DNA of 9,060 bases from JABDII01 sp041576235 (lineage in GTDB: Bacteria; Gemmatimonadota; Gemmatimonadetes; Gemmatimonadales; GWC2-71-9). A program made the translations under genes and the position numbers. Shown piece by piece: positions 1-6,546 of the stretch (position 1 is its first letter; each line of letters begins with the position of its first letter). The notes below the pieces were generated by a model. That model saw only the letters and a program-made list of their open reading frames with translations, made no database searches and was not told where the DNA came from. Location of the stretch: contig JBFGLJ010000116.1 of assembly GCA_041576235.1 (NCBI GenBank), forward strand, positions 1 to 9,060, in the 5' to 3' direction.

Positions 1-77
1 AGGGGGCGACAACCGCAGCGCGTTTTCGAGAAAACTCGCGACCAAGATACACTGGTCCGAGCGAAACCGGGAAGCCC

Positions 78-100
78 GTCGGGCGTTCGTCCCGCCCGAC
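78..100 (-). terminator. Putative hairpin terminator at the end of ligD
   Basis: An 8-bp perfect GC-rich inverted repeat (GTCGGGCG at 78-85 and CGCCCGAC at 93-100) with a 7-nt loop begins at the last base of the ligD stop codon (TAG, read at 102-100 on the minus strand). On the ligD RNA the stem is followed by a GC-rich stretch with no clear U-run, so it is either a non-canonical terminator or simply a 3'-end structure. The position just after the stop supports a 3'-end role; the missing U-tract lowers confidence. Confidence 0.4.
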
Positions 101-2655
101 TAGGGGCCCTCGCCTTCCGCTACGGCCTGTTCTTGGAGCGCGACGAGGACCGCGGCCAAATCCGGCTTGAGCGAGAGAACAGGGACCAGCGGGTCATCCG
201 GTCTCGACCGCAGGCGCTCAGGCATCGTCGCCATGGTGAAGCGTCGAATGTCGAGCCCGGGCACGACTTCATCCCAGGTGAGGGGCGCGGAGACGGGCGC
301 GGTGGGCAGCGGCCGAACACAGTAGGGAGCGGCAATCAGTTGCCCATGGCCGTTTTGCAGGAAATCGACGTACACCCTCCCCTCCCGCCGCGCCGGATTG
401 CGGACCACGGTGGCAATCTCCGGTAATTGGGCAGCCACGATACGGGCCACCAGTTCGGCAAACGAGCGTGTCTGCTCGTAGGTGTACTGACGACCCATGG
501 GAATCAGAACGTGCAGCCCGGATGAGCCGCTGGTCTTGACGAAGTGCGGCAGCGACACTCGTTCACAGAGAGAACGAATAGCCTGCGCGACGCTGATGAC
601 GTTGGCGAAAGGCGCATCCTTGGGATCGAGATCCAGAATGCACCAGTCCGGTCGTTCCAGGACGTCTGTACGACTGGCCCACAGATGGAGGGGAATGGTA
701 CCGAGATTGATGATGTAGAGCAGCGAGGGCTCGTCGTCGCAGACGAAGTAGTCGATTTCGCGTTGAGCCTGCTCGCTCCACATGCGCTCGGTTCGAAGCC
801 AGTCGGGAATGAATTTGGGTGCATCCTTTTGGTAGAAGGACTTTCCCTCGATGCCGTCCGGGTAACGGGTGAGCACCAACGGTCGGTTCTTGAGGTAGGG
901 CAAGAGCCAGGGAGAGACCGCGCGGTAGTATTCGATCAAGTCTCCCTTGGTGTATCCCTCCACTGGCCAAAAGACCTTATCCCGGTTCGAGAAGCGAACT
1001 TCACGGTCCACACCAGCCGATGGGTCGAGGGTGACCGGGTCTTCCAAGGGAGCATGGTCCTCGTGCCGAACGCATTCCTCCATCGGCTTGTCATCACGGA
1101 ATCCGACGAACACCGGCTGCCGGAGCACCCCTTCCTCGGTCCATTCCTTGAACCGAACCTCACACACCAGCTCGGGCGTCACCCACTGGGTCTCCGACCC
1201 GGTGGGATGCGCGCCGTCGCAGGGCGGGTCGTCCCGGAGCCCGCGACGCAGTGTGTCGGCGATCTCGTCCAACTGGGTGCTGGTAAACCCGCTGCCAACC
1301 CTGCCCGCGTAGCGCAGCTGGCCAGCCACGAAGTTGGCCAAGTGCAGGGCGCCGAAGCCGCCGCGCGAGCCCTTGGGTTCGGTAAACCCGACGACCACGA
1401 AGTCATCGCTTCGGTCCGCCCTGATCTTAAGCCACGCGGACGAGCGCCCCGCGCGGTATGCGGAGTCGCCTCGCTTGGCGACGATCCCCTCGAGGCGGAG
1501 CTTCTTGATCTCCTCGAAGAGCTCCTCTCCGCGGGTGTCGAAATGGTCGACGAACGGAAGCGGGCCGACGGGGGGCAGCACCCGGCGGAGCAAGGCCTTG
1601 CGGACCATGAGGGGAAGCGGGCGAAGATCGAAGTCTTCGAATCCCAGGAGGTCGAAGACGTAGTACGTGGTTGGGATGGCGACGGCGGCTTGCTTGACGT
1701 CACGTGGCCGCCGAAGCAAAGCCCGCTGCTGGAGACGCTGGAAGCTCGGCCGGCCCGCCTCGTCCAAGGCCACCACTTCCCCATCCAACACCAGGTGCGC
1801 GTAGGGGAGCGCCGACACGGCGCGGGCGATTTCTGGAAAGCTCTCGGTCGTATCGCGTCCCGAGCGGGTAAAGAGCCGGGCCTCTCCACGCGCGCCCCCG
1901 GCCACGACCCGGTAGCCGTCCAACTTGAGCTCGAAGACCCAGCCGGCCTTGCTGAAGGCACGCTCCCGGGTCTCGGCCAGCATCACCTCCACCCGGGCGG
2001 GATCCACCCGTTCCTTTCCGGTCCCGGCCCGCTCGAGCTCGGCTCGAATCTCGGAGCCAGGGTCCCGGCCGGAGGCCAGATCCTCCACCAGCAGGCCGGA
2101 CATGACCGACTCTTCACCGACCGCCCTGCTCCCCTGCCCCTCCTGCCCCTCCACCGATGAGGCGTAGGCGTCCCGCTCCTTGATGAGCAGCCAGTCATTC
2201 TCAGACTTCTTGATCTTGACCAAGGTCCATGTCCCGCGGAGCTTGTAGCCACGCAACTCGAACAACAGCTTGCCCTTCTCCATGCCCTCGAGCGGATCTT
2301 CGAGCGGCACCCAGACCCCCCGGTCCCACTGAATCACGGAACCGGCTCCGTAATTCCCCTCGGGAATGCGGCCTTCGAAATCGCCGTATTCGATGGGGTG
2401 GTCTTCGACGTGCACCGCGAGACGCTTGTCCTTCGGGTCGAATGACGGGCCCCTGGGCACCGCCCATGATGTGAGCACGCCTTCCAATTCCAGACGGAGG
2501 TCGTAATGCAATCGCCGGGCGGCGTGCTTGTGGACCACGAAGAGGGAGCCGCGCCCGGGGCCAACCACGCCGGCGGGTTCCGGAGTAGTCTCGACCGAAC
2601 GTTTTGCCCGATAGGCACTTAGTGGGTCGTCTGGGGTCCCGTCCGTTGCGGCCAT
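100..2655 (-). CDS. ligD: ATP-dependent DNA ligase D (NHEJ end-processing, polymerase and ligase)
   Basis: LigD, 851 aa, with the three enzymes of bacterial non-homologous end joining in the order phosphoesterase-ligase-polymerase, as in the roughly 840-aa Pseudomonas protein (mycobacterial LigD has the polymerase first). Residues about 10-165 are the 3'-phosphoesterase. The H44/H50/D52/R54 cluster in a KHAARRLHYDLRLELEG stretch, with H86 and Y90, matches its manganese site. A Gly/Glu-rich linker (about 166-190) follows. The ligase covers about 220-535: adenylation motif ELKLDG with K244, then LDGEVV (290-295), EGIVAKR (389-395) and WLKIR (408-412). The primase-like polymerase covers about 550-820, with D675-L-D677 and D764 as metal ligands and TSGSSGLH at 708-715. 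All catalytic residues looked for are present, so it should be active. The chosen ATG is preceded by GAGGGA only a few bases away; the residues after it match usual LigD N-termini. Its promoter was not resolved and would lie inside the ku 5' end. Partner: the divergent ku. Confidence 0.97.
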   Translation of the reverse strand: MAATDGTPDDPLSAYRAKRSVETTPEPAGVVGPGRGSLFVVHKHAARRLHYDLRLELEGVLTSWAVPRGPSFDPKDKRLAVHVEDHPIEYGDFEGRIPEGNYGAGSVIQWDRGVWVPLEDPLEGMEKGKLLFELRGYKLRGTWTLVKIKKSENDWLLIKERDAYASSVEGQEGQGSRAVGEESVMSGLLVEDLASGRDPGSEIRAELERAGTGKERVDPARVEVMLAETRERAFSKAGWVFELKLDGYRVVAGGARGEARLFTRSGRDTTESFPEIARAVSALPYAHLVLDGEVVALDEAGRPSFQRLQQRALLRRPRDVKQAAVAIPTTYYVFDLLGFEDFDLRPLPLMVRKALLRRVLPPVGPLPFVDHFDTRGEELFEEIKKLRLEGIVAKRGDSAYRAGRSSAWLKIRADRSDDFVVVGFTEPKGSRGGFGALHLANFVAGQLRYAGRVGSGFTSTQLDEIADTLRRGLRDDPPCDGAHPTGSETQWVTPELVCEVRFKEWTEEGVLRQPVFVGFRDDKPMEECVRHEDHAPLEDPVTLDPSAGVDREVRFSNRDKVFWPVEGYTKGDLIEYYRAVSPWLLPYLKNRPLVLTRYPDGIEGKSFYQKDAPKFIPDWLRTERMWSEQAQREIDYFVCDDEPSLLYIINLGTIPLHLWASRTDVLERPDWCILDLDPKDAPFANVISVAQAIRSLCERVSLPHFVKTSGSSGLHVLIPMGRQYTYEQTRSFAELVARIVAAQLPEIATVVRNPARREGRVYVDFLQNGHGQLIAAPYCVRPLPTAPVSAPLTWDEVVPGLDIRRFTMATMPERLRSRPDDPLVPVLSLKPDLAAVLVALQEQAVAEGEGP

Positions 2656-2674
2656 TCCCTCAATCCCGTATGAT
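2646..2674 (+). promoter_or_regulatory. Predicted sigma70-type promoter for ku, leaderless or nearly so
   Basis: TTGCGG at 2646-2651 and TATGAT at 2669-2674 are separated by exactly 17 bp. The -10 matches TATAAT at five of six positions and the -35 matches TTGACA at three of six. The -10 ends 7 nt before the ku ATG at 2682, so transcription would start at or within a base or two of the AUG. That agrees with the lack of any Shine-Dalgarno before ku. The -35 box lies inside the first codons of ligD on the other strand. Prediction from sequence only. Confidence 0.5.
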
Positions 2675-2681
2675 TTTCCTC

Positions 2682-3509
2682 ATGAGTGCCCGCCCCATCG
2701 CCGCTGCCACCATCTCATTCGGGCTCGTGTCCGTCCCGGTCAAGCTGTACTCGTCGTCCGAATCGTCGGCGAGAATCTCCTTCAACTGGGTCGACAAGAA
2801 GACCGGGTCACGCGTCAAACAACAATACATCAGTCCCAAGGATGGGCGGGTGGTGCCCAAGGACGAGATGGTCAAGGGATATGAGTTCTCCAAGGGCCAG
2901 TTCGTCATCTTCACCCCTGAAGAGTTGAAGGCCCTCGACGAGAAGGCAACCAACTCCATCGATATCGCCGAATTCGTCCCGCTCGCCAAAGTCGACCGGC
3001 TCTTCCTGGATAGGGCGTACTATCTCGGACCCGACAAGGGCGGTGAGCGGGCCTACCGGCTGTTGAGCGAGGCGCTGACGCAAACCGGTCGCGCTGCGCT
3101 GGGTCAATACGCCGCGCGTGGCCAGCAACATCTCGTCTTGGTGCGCCCCGCCGACGGCGTCTTGGTGCTCGAGCAACTGCATTATGCCGACGAGCTGCGC
3201 ACGCCGTCGGAAGTTCCCCTCGGCGAGGGGGAGGTCAAGGACCAGGAACTCGAACTGGCGAAGCAACTCATTGACCAGACCGCGACCGACCAATTCCGCC
3301 CGGAAGCCTACAAGGACAACGTGCGCGACCGGGTCCTCGAGGCCATCCAACGCAAGGTCGACGGTGAGGAGATCACCTCCGAGCCAGCCGAGGTCCCGCA
3401 GACCAAGATTCTCGACTTGATGGCGGCCCTCAAGGCCAGCCTCTCTCAAGGCGACGAAGCCGCCGAGGGCGCCGCCAAGCCCAAGGGCAAGAAGAAAGCA
3501 GCCTCCTGA
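2682..3509 (+). CDS. ku: Ku homodimer, NHEJ DNA-end-binding protein
   Basis: Bacterial Ku, 275 aa, a normal length for the family. It forms a ring-shaped homodimer that threads onto double-strand ends and recruits LigD. The N-terminus (SARPIAAATISFGLVSVPVK, right after Met1) is the family hallmark start of the beta-barrel core. The conserved segment around HYADELR and the following helical region (DQELELAKQLIDQ) are also in place. The C-terminus is a short lysine-rich tail (KPKGKKKAAS), of the type that in other Ku proteins binds DNA and affects threading. The ATG at 2682 was chosen because it puts Met directly before the conserved SARPIA. Upstream in-frame starts at 2670 and 2604 add residues not seen in the family, and the latter runs into ligD on the other strand. 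No Shine-Dalgarno precedes it. It is divergent from ligD with 26 bp between start codons, a fixed NHEJ pair. No obvious terminator follows the stop. Confidence 0.96.
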   Translation: MSARPIAAATISFGLVSVPVKLYSSSESSARISFNWVDKKTGSRVKQQYISPKDGRVVPKDEMVKGYEFSKGQFVIFTPEELKALDEKATNSIDIAEFVPLAKVDRLFLDRAYYLGPDKGGERAYRLLSEALTQTGRAALGQYAARGQQHLVLVRPADGVLVLEQLHYADELRTPSEVPLGEGEVKDQELELAKQLIDQTATDQFRPEAYKDNVRDRVLEAIQRKVDGEEITSEPAEVPQTKILDLMAALKASLSQGDEAAEGAAKPKGKKKAAS

Positions 3510-3533
3510 CCCGCCGCCGCCTCACGCCCCGCC

Positions 3534-3549
3534 TGTGACATAGGTCACT
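3534..3549 (+). promoter_or_regulatory. CRP/FNR-family-like operator upstream of the lipoprotein gene
   Basis: TGTGA-N6-TCACT matches the CRP consensus half-sites TGTGA-N6-TCACA at nine of ten defined positions with the exact 6-bp spacing. It also contains the inverted repeat GTGAC-N4-GTCAC (3535-3548). It lies 102 bp upstream of the lipoprotein ATG and 25 bp after the ku stop. A possible -10 (TAACAT, 3564-3569) lies 14 bp downstream. That would place the site over the -35 region, so either class II activation or repression is possible. The regulator is not in this window, and one near-consensus site can occur by chance. Confidence 0.4.
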
Positions 3550-3596
3550 GGAAGACAACGACTTAACATTACAGCGCCCGCCGCGTCTTCCTCGCA

Positions 3597-3623
3597 GATT
3601 GGAGGCAACCAAGGCCTCCGATT
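3597..3623 (+). promoter_or_regulatory. Hairpin in the 5' leader of the lipoprotein gene
   Basis: GGAGGC (3601-3606) pairs with GCCTCC (3614-3619) over a 7-nt loop. Flanking A-U pairs and two G-U wobbles extend the stem to about 10 bp (3597-3606 with 3614-3623). It ends 14 nt before the true Shine-Dalgarno and sequesters a decoy GGAGG that has no start codon at a useful distance. No U-run follows, so it is a leader structure rather than a normal terminator for ku. Its role, perhaps mRNA stabilisation or translation control, is unknown. Confidence 0.4.
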
Positions 3624-3636
3624 ACCCTTGGCATTC

Positions 3637-3643
3637 AAAGGAG
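3637..3643 (+). promoter_or_regulatory. Shine-Dalgarno of the lipoprotein gene (decides its start)
   Basis: AAAGGAG lies 7 nt before ATG 3651 but only 1 nt before the in-frame GTG 3645. The spacing therefore selects the ATG. Confidence 0.75.
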
Positions 3644-3650
3644 CGTGAAG

Positions 3651-4592
3651 ATGCGAACCACCTATCACCTCAAGCGGGTGCTCGCCGGCGGCGCCGTGGC
3701 GGGGCTCTTCCTCGTCGCCGCGTGCAGTTCCGATCCAACAACCGGGCCGGGCGGCAGCACCATCGCCCTGAGCCAAACGGAAGCGGATGAAATCGGCGCC
3801 ATCGTGTCCGACGATGCTACGTCTTTCGTGGAGGCATCGACGTTCGATGCGAGTACCGGCTTCGATGTCAGCATGGCTGAGGCGAGCTTCTTTTCCTCGC
3901 CGCCGTCGCCGGGCAGAACCGGGGTGTGTCAGCCCACGATGACACCGGCCCAGCCCGCAAATCTGGACAACGACCGGGTCCCTGACGCGGTCTTGTTCGA
4001 CTTTACCGGATTCGACTGCACGCTGGGACCGGTCAATGTGCAGATGAGCGGAAGCCTCGGCGTCGAGGATCCCGCCATTCCTGGGTTTGGCATTCGGTTC
4101 ATCTTCTCCAACTTGACGCGGCTCGTAAGCAGCACGTCCTCCGACCGGTTCCGGTATCGCGAATGGAACGGGACCCGGCAGGTCGTAGGAAGTCCGAGCA
4201 ATCCTGGGACCCAGCTCACCCACACGATCACCAACTTCACCACCAAGTTCGAGTTCGCCAACGGAAACACCGGCGAGCACACAAAGAACTGGAATGGCAT
4301 GTTTGTGGCCGATGTGCCAGGATCCATCGATTACGGCGCCCCGCTTCCGAGCGGAACCTGGTCCTTCGATGGCAATTCGAGTTGGGTTCGCAACGAGACC
4401 AACACGTATAGCGTCGAGGTTGCGACGACCACCCCGCTTCACTTCAACGAAGCCTGTACAGTGCGGCCCCGCTTCGATGCTGGCGTGATCGAAGCCGAGA
4501 TAACCCGGAATGGGCGCACGACCCTCGTGACGATCGAACATCCTGCGTGTGGGACGGTGATTGTCACCCGCACCAACGTCCCGGCCACCTAA
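3651..4592 (+). CDS. Uncharacterised exported lipoprotein with a DxD-type acidic motif
   Basis: 313 aa from the ATG chosen by its Shine-Dalgarno. The N-terminus is a textbook lipoprotein signal: basic HLKR, hydrophobic VLAGGAVAGLFLVAA and a VAAC lipobox with Cys25, so the protein should be lipid-anchored in the envelope. The first mature residues (SSDPTTGPGG) form a flexible tether resembling those of many Gemmatimonadota lipoproteins. The mature protein looks soluble and beta-rich, with alternating Thr/Val/Phe segments, and has four more cysteines (93, 123, 269, 300) that could form two disulfides. An acidic LDNDRVPD motif (D106, D108, D112) followed by AVLFDFTGFDC resembles the short calcium-binding DxDxxxxD loops of thrombospondin type 3 or dockerin-like repeats, but only one copy is present. 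I do not recognise a catalytic site and assign no function. It has its own leader and operator-like site, so it is probably transcribed separately from ku. A strong hairpin terminator follows. Confidence 0.85.
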   Translation: MRTTYHLKRVLAGGAVAGLFLVAACSSDPTTGPGGSTIALSQTEADEIGAIVSDDATSFVEASTFDASTGFDVSMAEASFFSSPPSPGRTGVCQPTMTPAQPANLDNDRVPDAVLFDFTGFDCTLGPVNVQMSGSLGVEDPAIPGFGIRFIFSNLTRLVSSTSSDRFRYREWNGTRQVVGSPSNPGTQLTHTITNFTTKFEFANGNTGEHTKNWNGMFVADVPGSIDYGAPLPSGTWSFDGNSSWVRNETNTYSVEVATTTPLHFNEACTVRPRFDAGVIEAEITRNGRTTLVTIEHPACGTVIVTRTNVPAT

Positions 4593-4607
4593 GACGGCAG
4601 GCCGATC

Positions 4608-4648
4608 ACGCAACAGGGCCCGGCTCCTCGAGCCGGGCCCTGTTGCGT
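4608..4648. terminator. Perfect 19-bp hairpin, likely bidirectional terminator
   Basis: The arms at 4608-4626 and 4630-4648 are exact reverse complements with a 3-nt CTC loop. They lie in the 87-bp gap between two convergent genes (stops at 4592 on plus and 4680 on minus). The stem is very GC-rich with an A/T-richer base. Neither strand has a clear U-tract after it, so it may rely on stem strength or act as a 3'-end stabiliser, but placement and perfection make a shared terminator the natural reading. Confidence 0.8.
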
Positions 4649-4679
4649 TGAGAACCGCGGACGACCGCGGGTGCACGAG

Positions 4680-5384
4680 CTACACCCGACAATAGCTTCC
4701 GCCCGACCCGCCGCAATCCAGCTCGTACGCCCGGGCCAGCCAGGTCAGCAGGACTTGGCCGGCGTCCTCTGGCGAACGGCCGAAGACCAGGATTCCGTCT
4801 TCGTGGCCGCCCATGGCGAGGATGCGTCGCTCGGCGAGAATGCCCTGGCGGTAGAGTCGCTGGACCTCGAACGCCATCTCGGGCGTCCCGTACGCCACCG
4901 TCGGACCGGTAGTGGGCACCCGCAAATCGCGCGCGCGCCTCCAGAGGATCGGGGTATGCGCGTGCAAGACCGCGCGAATGTGCGGGCCGAGGTCGTAGGT
5001 GGCGCCGTGGGTCATGGATTCCGAGGATGGTGGTGTTTGGCCGTGGCTCTTGACCCAATTCCGAGTCAGGTCGTATCGCTCGACGAGGGCAAAGTCATCG
5101 GGCCCGATGCATCGCTTTCCGGACGTCTGGGTGCCCGTGATGAGAAAACTGCGCCGGCCGATCCCGGCGGTGCGCGGTCCCACCCGCACGCTGACGTTGC
5201 CGTAGCCAGCGCCTTCGTACCGCCCGGGGTCCTGCCCCACGAGTCCTGTGAGCGCCATGATTTCCCGCCAGGCGATGAGCTGGCAGGCCGCGTCGCCGAG
5301 GTGTGCCTCCGCGATGGCGCGGGGGTCATGGTCGGCCTCGAATTTGGTGACACCTTCTTCCTGGATCATGACATCCCGACGCAT
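4680..5384 (-). CDS. Class II aldolase/adducin-family protein: MtnB-like dehydratase or 5-deoxyribulose-phosphate-type aldolase
   Basis: 234 aa, the usual size for zinc-dependent class II aldolases, epimerases and dehydratases of the fuculose-phosphate aldolase fold. Visible features are GAGYGNVSVR (58-67, phosphate-binding N/S loop), FLITGTQTSG (80-89), PSSESMTH with candidate catalytic Glu122, the metal pair H141-A-H143 in AVLHAHTP, and a third metal ligand H194 in GGHEDG. It lies 58 nt after mtnA on the same strand, so its substrate is probably the ketose-phosphate made by MtnA. If so, it is either methylthioribulose-1-phosphate dehydratase (MtnB, methionine salvage) or the aldolase of the DHAP shunt, which yields dihydroxyacetone phosphate plus an aldehyde. 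No mtnC, mtnD or mtnK is in the window. The family assignment is firm; the reaction is an inference. ATG 5384 has only a weak GAGA upstream. The in-frame ATG at 5369 (residue 6) is an alternative start. The C-terminus has an unusual Gly/Ser/Cys patch (DCGGSGGSYC). Confidence 0.85.
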   Translation of the reverse strand: MRRDVMIQEEGVTKFEADHDPRAIAEAHLGDAACQLIAWREIMALTGLVGQDPGRYEGAGYGNVSVRVGPRTAGIGRRSFLITGTQTSGKRCIGPDDFALVERYDLTRNWVKSHGQTPPSSESMTHGATYDLGPHIRAVLHAHTPILWRRARDLRVPTTGPTVAYGTPEMAFEVQRLYRQGILAERRILAMGGHEDGILVFGRSPEDAGQVLLTWLARAYELDCGGSGGSYCRV

Positions 5385-5411
5385 GAAATTCTCAGTTGCC
5401 CGGCGATGAGA

Positions 5412-5460
5412 GACGGCCGAGCTGCCGGCCCGTGCCGTCCGCTCACGCCGCGCCGGCAGC
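5412..5460 (-). repeat. Overlapping, mutually exclusive inverted repeats between mtnA and the aldolase gene
   Basis: GCTGCCGGC (5421-5429) is the exact reverse complement of GCCGGCAGC (5452-5460), which lies inside the last codons of mtnA; the loop holds the mtnA stop. A second pair, GACGGC (5412-5417) with GCCGTC (5434-5439), overlaps the first, so only one stem can form at a time on the RNA. No U-run follows. The pairs could tune read-through into the aldolase gene or be chance pairing in GC-rich DNA. Confidence 0.3.
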
Positions 5461-6540
5461 CTCAGGATAGAGGAGGCGAAGCCCGGCTTCGGTTGCGGGA
5501 CAGACCCCGCGGTCGGTGATCAATCCGGTGACGAGCCGCGCCGGGGTGACGTCGAACGCAAAGTTGGCGGCTGGGCTCCCCGGGGCGGCGATTTCGACGG
5601 ACACCATCGCGCCTTCGGCCGTTCGGCCCGTCATGTGGGTCACTTCACTGGCGTCGCGTTCTTCGATGGGAATATCGCCACCTTCTCGCACGGACCAATC
5701 GATGCTCGAGTGGGGGACGGCTACATAGAACGGCACCCCGTTGTCGAAGGCGGCGAGAGCCTTGAGGTAGGTCCCGATCTTGTTGCAGACATCGCCGGTT
5801 GCGGTGGTGCGATCCGTGCCGGTGATGCACAGATCGACCGCACCGCGCTGCATGAGGTGTCCCCCGGCGCTATCGGCAACGATCGTATGAGGGACGCCAT
5901 GAGCGGCGAGTTCCCATGCGGTGAGCGCGGAGCCCTGATTGCGCGGGCGGGTCTCATCGACCCATACCTGGATCGGGATCCCGGCATCGTGGGCCTGGTA
6001 GAGGGGACTCAATGCGGTCCCATAGTCGACGGTCGCCAACCATCCCGCGTTGCAGTGCGTGAGGACCTGGACCGGCTTCCCATTTGCGCGCGACGCCGCG
6101 TCGCGAATGAGAGCCAGCCCGTGTTCCCCGATGCGGCGGCAGGTGGCTACATCGTCCTCCGCGATGAGGGCGGCCTCGCGGTACGCGGTCTCGGGACGGT
6201 CAGTGGCCGGTGTCCGACGGAGCACGGCGCGCATCCGCTCGACCGCCCACCGGAGGTTGATGGCCGTCGGCCGAGTGGCGAGGAGCCGTTCCGCGGCCCG
6301 GTCGAAAGCCCGCTCGGACGGGTCTGCCCGCATCGCGAGTGCCAAGCCGTAGGCCGCGGTGGCGCCGATCAGCGGAGCTCCGCGAACCTGCATGGTCTGA
6401 ATGGCTTTGGCCGTGTCGTCAACGGCGGTCAAGCGGACGAGACGGAACTCGTGCGGGAGGGCGGTCTGATCGATGATCTCCACCGACCAGCCGTCGTCGG
6501 CAACGCGAATCGTCCGGTACGGAACGCCGTTGACGTTCAT
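5443..6540 (-). CDS. mtnA: S-methyl-5-thioribose-1-phosphate isomerase
   Basis: MtnA, 365 aa, close to the usual length of about 350. It is a cytosolic aldose-ketose isomerase that converts 5-methylthioribose-1-phosphate to 5-methylthioribulose-1-phosphate; the same enzyme also accepts 5-deoxyribose-1-phosphate. Family signatures are all present: IIDQTALP (22-29), VRGAPLIG with Arg53 (52-59), THCNAG with catalytic Cys163, GTDR with catalytic Asp243, and CNKIGTY (252-258). The 80-residue spacing of Cys and Asp equals that of the characterised Bacillus enzyme (Cys160/Asp240). It is distinguished from eIF2B-like relatives by this Cys/Asp pair. The ATG lies 6 nt after the stop of the hydrolase gene, in the same reading frame, with no good Shine-Dalgarno, so translation probably depends on coupling to the upstream gene. 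The class II aldolase-family gene follows 58 nt downstream and should act on the product. Confidence 0.95.
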   Translation of the reverse strand: MNVNGVPYRTIRVADDGWSVEIIDQTALPHEFRLVRLTAVDDTAKAIQTMQVRGAPLIGATAAYGLALAMRADPSERAFDRAAERLLATRPTAINLRWAVERMRAVLRRTPATDRPETAYREAALIAEDDVATCRRIGEHGLALIRDAASRANGKPVQVLTHCNAGWLATVDYGTALSPLYQAHDAGIPIQVWVDETRPRNQGSALTAWELAAHGVPHTIVADSAGGHLMQRGAVDLCITGTDRTTATGDVCNKIGTYLKALAAFDNGVPFYVAVPHSSIDWSVREGGDIPIEERDASEVTHMTGRTAEGAMVSVEIAAPGSPAANFAFDVTPARLVTGLITDRGVCPATEAGLRLLYPEAAGAA

Positions 6541-6546
6541 ACGGGG

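Noticed and set aside
18..39. Imperfect palindrome around TTTTCGAGAAAA as a terminator or operator
   Set aside because: It forms an 8-bp stem with one mismatch but has no U-run on either strand, and the left-hand neighbour gene is outside the window, so no role can be supported.
544..2160. Long plus-strand open frame (538 codons) opposite ligD
   Set aside because: It lies fully antisense to a confident LigD with intact motifs. Its product has no recognisable domain, and long antisense frames are expected in GC-rich codon-biased genes.
2604..2681. Upstream extension of ku to an earlier start (2604 or 2670)
   Set aside because: The added residues are not part of the family, the longer version overlaps ligD, and Met at 2682 directly precedes the conserved SARPIAAATISFG.
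3645..3650. GTG at 3645 as the lipoprotein start
   Set aside because: The Shine-Dalgarno is only 1 nt away from it, versus 7 nt for ATG 3651.
3522..4676. Minus-strand open frame (384 codons) opposite the lipoprotein
   Set aside because: The plus-strand gene has a strong SD, a lipobox and sensible composition. The antisense frame is Arg/Gly/His-rich, lacks motifs and crosses the 19-bp hairpin.
4671..5519. Plus-strand open frame opposite the aldolase-family gene
   Set aside because: It overlaps the well-supported class II aldolase gene and the end of mtnA. No domain or ribosome binding site was seen.
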